Shown here piece by piece: positions 34,238 to 36,544 of a stretch of 36,544 nt of DNA. Position numbers and translations under genes: made by a program. The notes beneath the pieces were generated by a model. That model had not been told where the DNA came from. It did not search any database and saw nothing but the letters and a program-made list of their open reading frames with translations. Origin of the DNA: Deltaproteobacteria bacterium (lineage in GTDB: Bacteria > Myxococcota > UBA727 > VGSZ01); contig JADZDP010000026.1 of NCBI GenBank assembly GCA_020850995.1, positions 1-36,544 on the forward strand, written 5' to 3'. The stretch's first letter is position 1, and each line of letters opens with the position of its first letter.

Positions 34238-36397
34238 ATGAACGTCGCGTTCCTCTTGCTCTTTGCTGCGCAGGGCGCCGAGCCCGCGCCGCCACCCGCC
34301 GCCCCCGCGCCGCCAACGACACCGACCGCGCCGCCATCGACGTCGCCCACGCCGCCGACCTCGCCACCGAGCGCGCCGCCGACACCCGCGAGCGCGGACG
34401 AGGGGCTGCCGATGGAGGTGGAGGGGTGGACGGTGGTGTCGTTCACCAGCGAGCCGCGCCTGCCCGACGGGCGACCCACCACCGAGCGCTGCGGCATCGA
34501 GCGCGACGTGGTGGTGGAGCGCTTGGTGGGCGTGGGCACGGCGGCCGAGAAGACCATGAAGCGCGCGTTGTTGCAGGTGCCGTGCGAGAAAGACGACGGT
34601 GGCGCCTTGGTGCCCGGCAAGGCGACGCTGGTGTTCCCCAGCGACGCGCCATCGACGACCGACGCGGGCGCCGCGGCGACGGCGCCTGCGCCCGCACCCG
34701 CGGAGCCGGCGCCGCGGCCGTGCGCGCAGGGCGAGAAGCCGCTGTCGAAGGAGAAGCTGCCGCCCGGCGGCGTGCCCTGCGCGGAGGTGGAGAGCGAGCG
34801 GGGCGTTCCCTTCCTGAAGGGCGAGCTCACCCGCTTTGGCGACGTGCAGATCACGAACCAACGAAGCTCCTTCGGCGTGGGCATCGGCGCTGCCGCGCTC
34901 GACGACGCGCTGTTCCTGCAGTTGCGTCCCGACCTCAACGTGCATTGGGGGCCCTTCTCGCTCGGCTTGGGGACGCCCTTGCGCTTCGAGATCCTCGACC
35001 TGTCGCAGCTCTCGCTCAACGACCCGTCGAGCGCCGGCACCATCTTCGCGGAGACCGGGCGCTTCCGCACCGAGGACTGGGACCAGCTCGAGGACTTCTT
35101 CCGCCCGCTGCGCTTCCTGCGCTGGGGCAAGAAGGAGGAGCGCCTGTATGTCGACGTCAACCGCGTGCACCCCGTGACGCTCGGCCACGGGCAATTGGTG
35201 CGGCGCTACAACCCCAACCTCGACATCGACGAGGACAACCTGATGGTCGCTGCGGACGGCTACACCGACGTGGGCGGCGTGGAGCTGATCGCAGGCCCAC
35301 TGCCGCTGCCGCGCCTGGTGGGCGGCCTGTTCTTCTTGAAGCCCTTGGGCGGCTTCGTGGACGCAGACAACGTGCTCGGCAAGTCGTGGTCCATCGGCCT
35401 GACCGCCGTATCCGATCTGAACGCCCCCACGGTGCTCGACGGGCGCGCCAACCCTGCCGACGGGCGCACCCAGCTCGCGGTGGACTCGTCGGGACAGTTT
35501 CTGTGGAGCGGTCGCAACAACCCCGTGGGCGACACCGTGCAGGGCGTGGGCCTCGACACCGAGCTCAAGGTGCTCAAGCTCGACATCGTCGACATCAAGG
35601 TCTACGCCGATTGGTCGCAGCTCTTCTTCCCGCCCGATCGCTCGGCGGCGCAGGCGTTCAACGCGTTCTCCGCCGGCGGCGCCACCCTTGGCGGCCTGGT
35701 GCGCATGAGCTTCGGGCAAACACCGGTACGTCCCATCGAGGCCGAGAGCGAGGAGGTGAAGGCCGGGCGCGCGCCGCGTGAGATGAAGGCGGCCCACGCG
35801 ATGCGCATTCGCGTGGAGGGTCGCAGCTTCGATCCCCGCTATCTGCCGAGCTACTTCAACACCATGTACGAGGTCGATCGCCTGCAGTTCGGTACCACCG
35901 CGCACGGCGAGCGCGCCTCGCTACCGACGAAGGTCGCGTTCCTGGCGGCGCAAGAGGGCGAGCCGTGGCGGATCGGGACCTACCTCGAGGCGAGCTACTC
36001 GTGGATCGACGCGGTGGGCGCCACCGTGGTGTACGAAGACGCGCTGGCGATGGGCGCAGCCAGTCAACCGGTGCGTGGGCGCAACCTGGCTATTCACCTG
36101 GAGACCATGGGCTGGGGCTTCCTGCAGCTGTTCGCCACCTATCACTACCGCAACTTCGATGATTTCAATGGTCTGTTCACCTTCGCCACCGACAATGAGA
36201 TCCTTTATGGCGGTGGTCGTATTGAATTGTTGCCCATCCTCTTCATCAACGCAGGCGTGCAGCGCGCGTTCCGGCTCGGGTTCACCGAGGATGACGTGGA
36301 GCGGGTGGAGGACTCGCACGGGCGGCGCTACTCGAGCGTGGGGCTCGAGAACGTGTGGGCGGGGACCTTGGATGTAGAGCTCGGGTGGCAGTTTTGA
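34238..36397 (+). CDS. Outer-membrane beta-barrel candidate with Pro-rich N-terminus
   Basis: A 719-residue protein: a short signal-like N-terminus (MNVAFLLLFAAQGAEP), about 45 residues of Pro/Thr/Ser, a 120-residue segment with four Cys (TTERCGIERDVVVERL, LLQVPCEKDDG, PRPCAQGEKP), then a long region of alternating hydrophobic/polar beta strands ending in LENVWAGTLDVELGWQF. The terminal Phe is the usual outer-membrane insertion (BAM) signal. Repeated aromatic-bounded strands (SFGVGIGAAALDDALFLQL, GPFSLGLGTPLRFEIL, LFATYHYRNFDDFNGLF) fit a barrel; the substrate is unknown. The start ATG 34238 has no clear ribosome-binding sequence. The last 250 bases of the gene are slightly less GC-rich than the start. 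Confidence 0.78.
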   Translation: MNVAFLLLFAAQGAEPAPPPAAPAPPTTPTAPPSTSPTPPTSPPSAPPTPASADEGLPMEVEGWTVVSFTSEPRLPDGRPTTERCGIERDVVVERLVGVGTAAEKTMKRALLQVPCEKDDGGALVPGKATLVFPSDAPSTTDAGAAATAPAPAPAEPAPRPCAQGEKPLSKEKLPPGGVPCAEVESERGVPFLKGELTRFGDVQITNQRSSFGVGIGAAALDDALFLQLRPDLNVHWGPFSLGLGTPLRFEILDLSQLSLNDPSSAGTIFAETGRFRTEDWDQLEDFFRPLRFLRWGKKEERLYVDVNRVHPVTLGHGQLVRRYNPNLDIDEDNLMVAADGYTDVGGVELIAGPLPLPRLVGGLFFLKPLGGFVDADNVLGKSWSIGLTAVSDLNAPTVLDGRANPADGRTQLAVDSSGQFLWSGRNNPVGDTVQGVGLDTELKVLKLDIVDIKVYADWSQLFFPPDRSAAQAFNAFSAGGATLGGLVRMSFGQTPVRPIEAESEEVKAGRAPREMKAAHAMRIRVEGRSFDPRYLPSYFNTMYEVDRLQFGTTAHGERASLPTKVAFLAAQEGEPWRIGTYLEASYSWIDAVGATVVYEDALAMGAASQPVRGRNLAIHLETMGWGFLQLFATYHYRNFDDFNGLFTFATDNEILYGGGRIELLPILFINAGVQRAFRLGFTEDDVERVEDSHGRRYSSVGLENVWAGTLDVELGWQF

Positions 36398-36475
36398 GTG
36401 CACGTATCCGTCCGCCAGAGCACACCTTCCCGGGTGAACTGACACGCCGCAACGTGCCTCGCCAGGAGGTACGAG

Positions 36476-36544
36476 ATGAAGAGCGAGAATGCGTCGATAG
36501 CGTGGATCGCGGCATTGAGTGGGCCAAAGCAGTGGACGTCCGAC
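36476..36544 (+). CDS. N-terminus of an unidentified protein, cut by the window end
   Basis: An ATG at 36476 with a strong AGGAGG-like Shine-Dalgarno sequence (36463-36468) begins an ORF of 23 residues (MKSENASIAWIAALSGPKQW) that is still open at the last base. The sequence is too short to identify. Base composition is a little less GC-rich than the genes before it. The 78 bases between the preceding stop and this start hold no clear terminator. Confidence 0.5.
   Translation, partial: MKSENASIAWIAALSGPKQWTSD

Overview
The window is a roughly 36.5 kb piece of a very GC-rich bacterial chromosome. The best guess at the source is a Myxococcota-type (former deltaproteobacterial) organism. The reasons are three membrane-anchored Ser/Thr kinases, one with a DUF4388/PATAN domain and one with a PEGA domain, many lipoproteins with Glu-Gly linkers, and a sigma-54-type promoter in front of a small RNA. 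This is inference from gene content; there is no rRNA or tRNA in the window. No plasmid, phage or CRISPR features were seen.

Layout. 1-2606: glycogen synthesis (end of glgC, glgA) around two small minus-strand genes. 2684-5094: a membrane TPR protein overlapping an RlmM-like rRNA methyltransferase. 5106-7292: a glycine-rich membrane protein divergent from dnaB. 7293-7960: a gene-free stretch holding a large imperfect inverted repeat with G-quadruplex motifs and a GGAGAA microsatellite. 7961-10891: an Hsp70-Ser/Thr kinase fusion. 10922-16299: a Glu-Gly lipoprotein, then a plus-strand run of lysine 2,3-aminomutase-like radical SAM enzyme, small hypothetical, two-lobed aspartyl protease lipoprotein and MATE transporter. 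16348-21629: a minus-strand run of kinase, SCP2-like protein, endonuclease I-like protein and two bPH2 proteins. 21837-23529: two lipoproteins, one with a transglutaminase fold. 23545-27683: dnaK, grpE, hrcA and an Hpt phosphotransfer protein on the minus strand. 27862-30019: a 38-residue lipopeptide gene with a strong terminator, a Cys-rich lipoprotein and a PEGA kinase. 30020-30317: an unannotated small RNA unit. 30318-36397: a HemN/HemW-like radical SAM protein with odd cysteine spacing, a ClsB-like phospholipase D, an amidohydrolase-like lipoprotein and an outer-membrane barrel candidate. A further gene starts at 36476 and runs off the end.

The most interesting element is the small RNA unit at 30033-30243. 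It combines a helically phased array of TGCGCA sites, a correctly spaced -24/-12 promoter, a predicted start exactly at the foot of a hairpin with a C-rich CCUCCCCC loop, and a perfect 11-bp terminator hairpin with eight T residues. It looks like a sigma-54-controlled, roughly 79-nt regulatory RNA. Next in interest are the Hsp70-kinase fusion, the inverted-repeat element at 7358-7861 and the CX6CX2C radical SAM protein. Many start codons in the window lie 5-8 bases after a TANNNT hexamer, which suggests widespread leaderless transcription.
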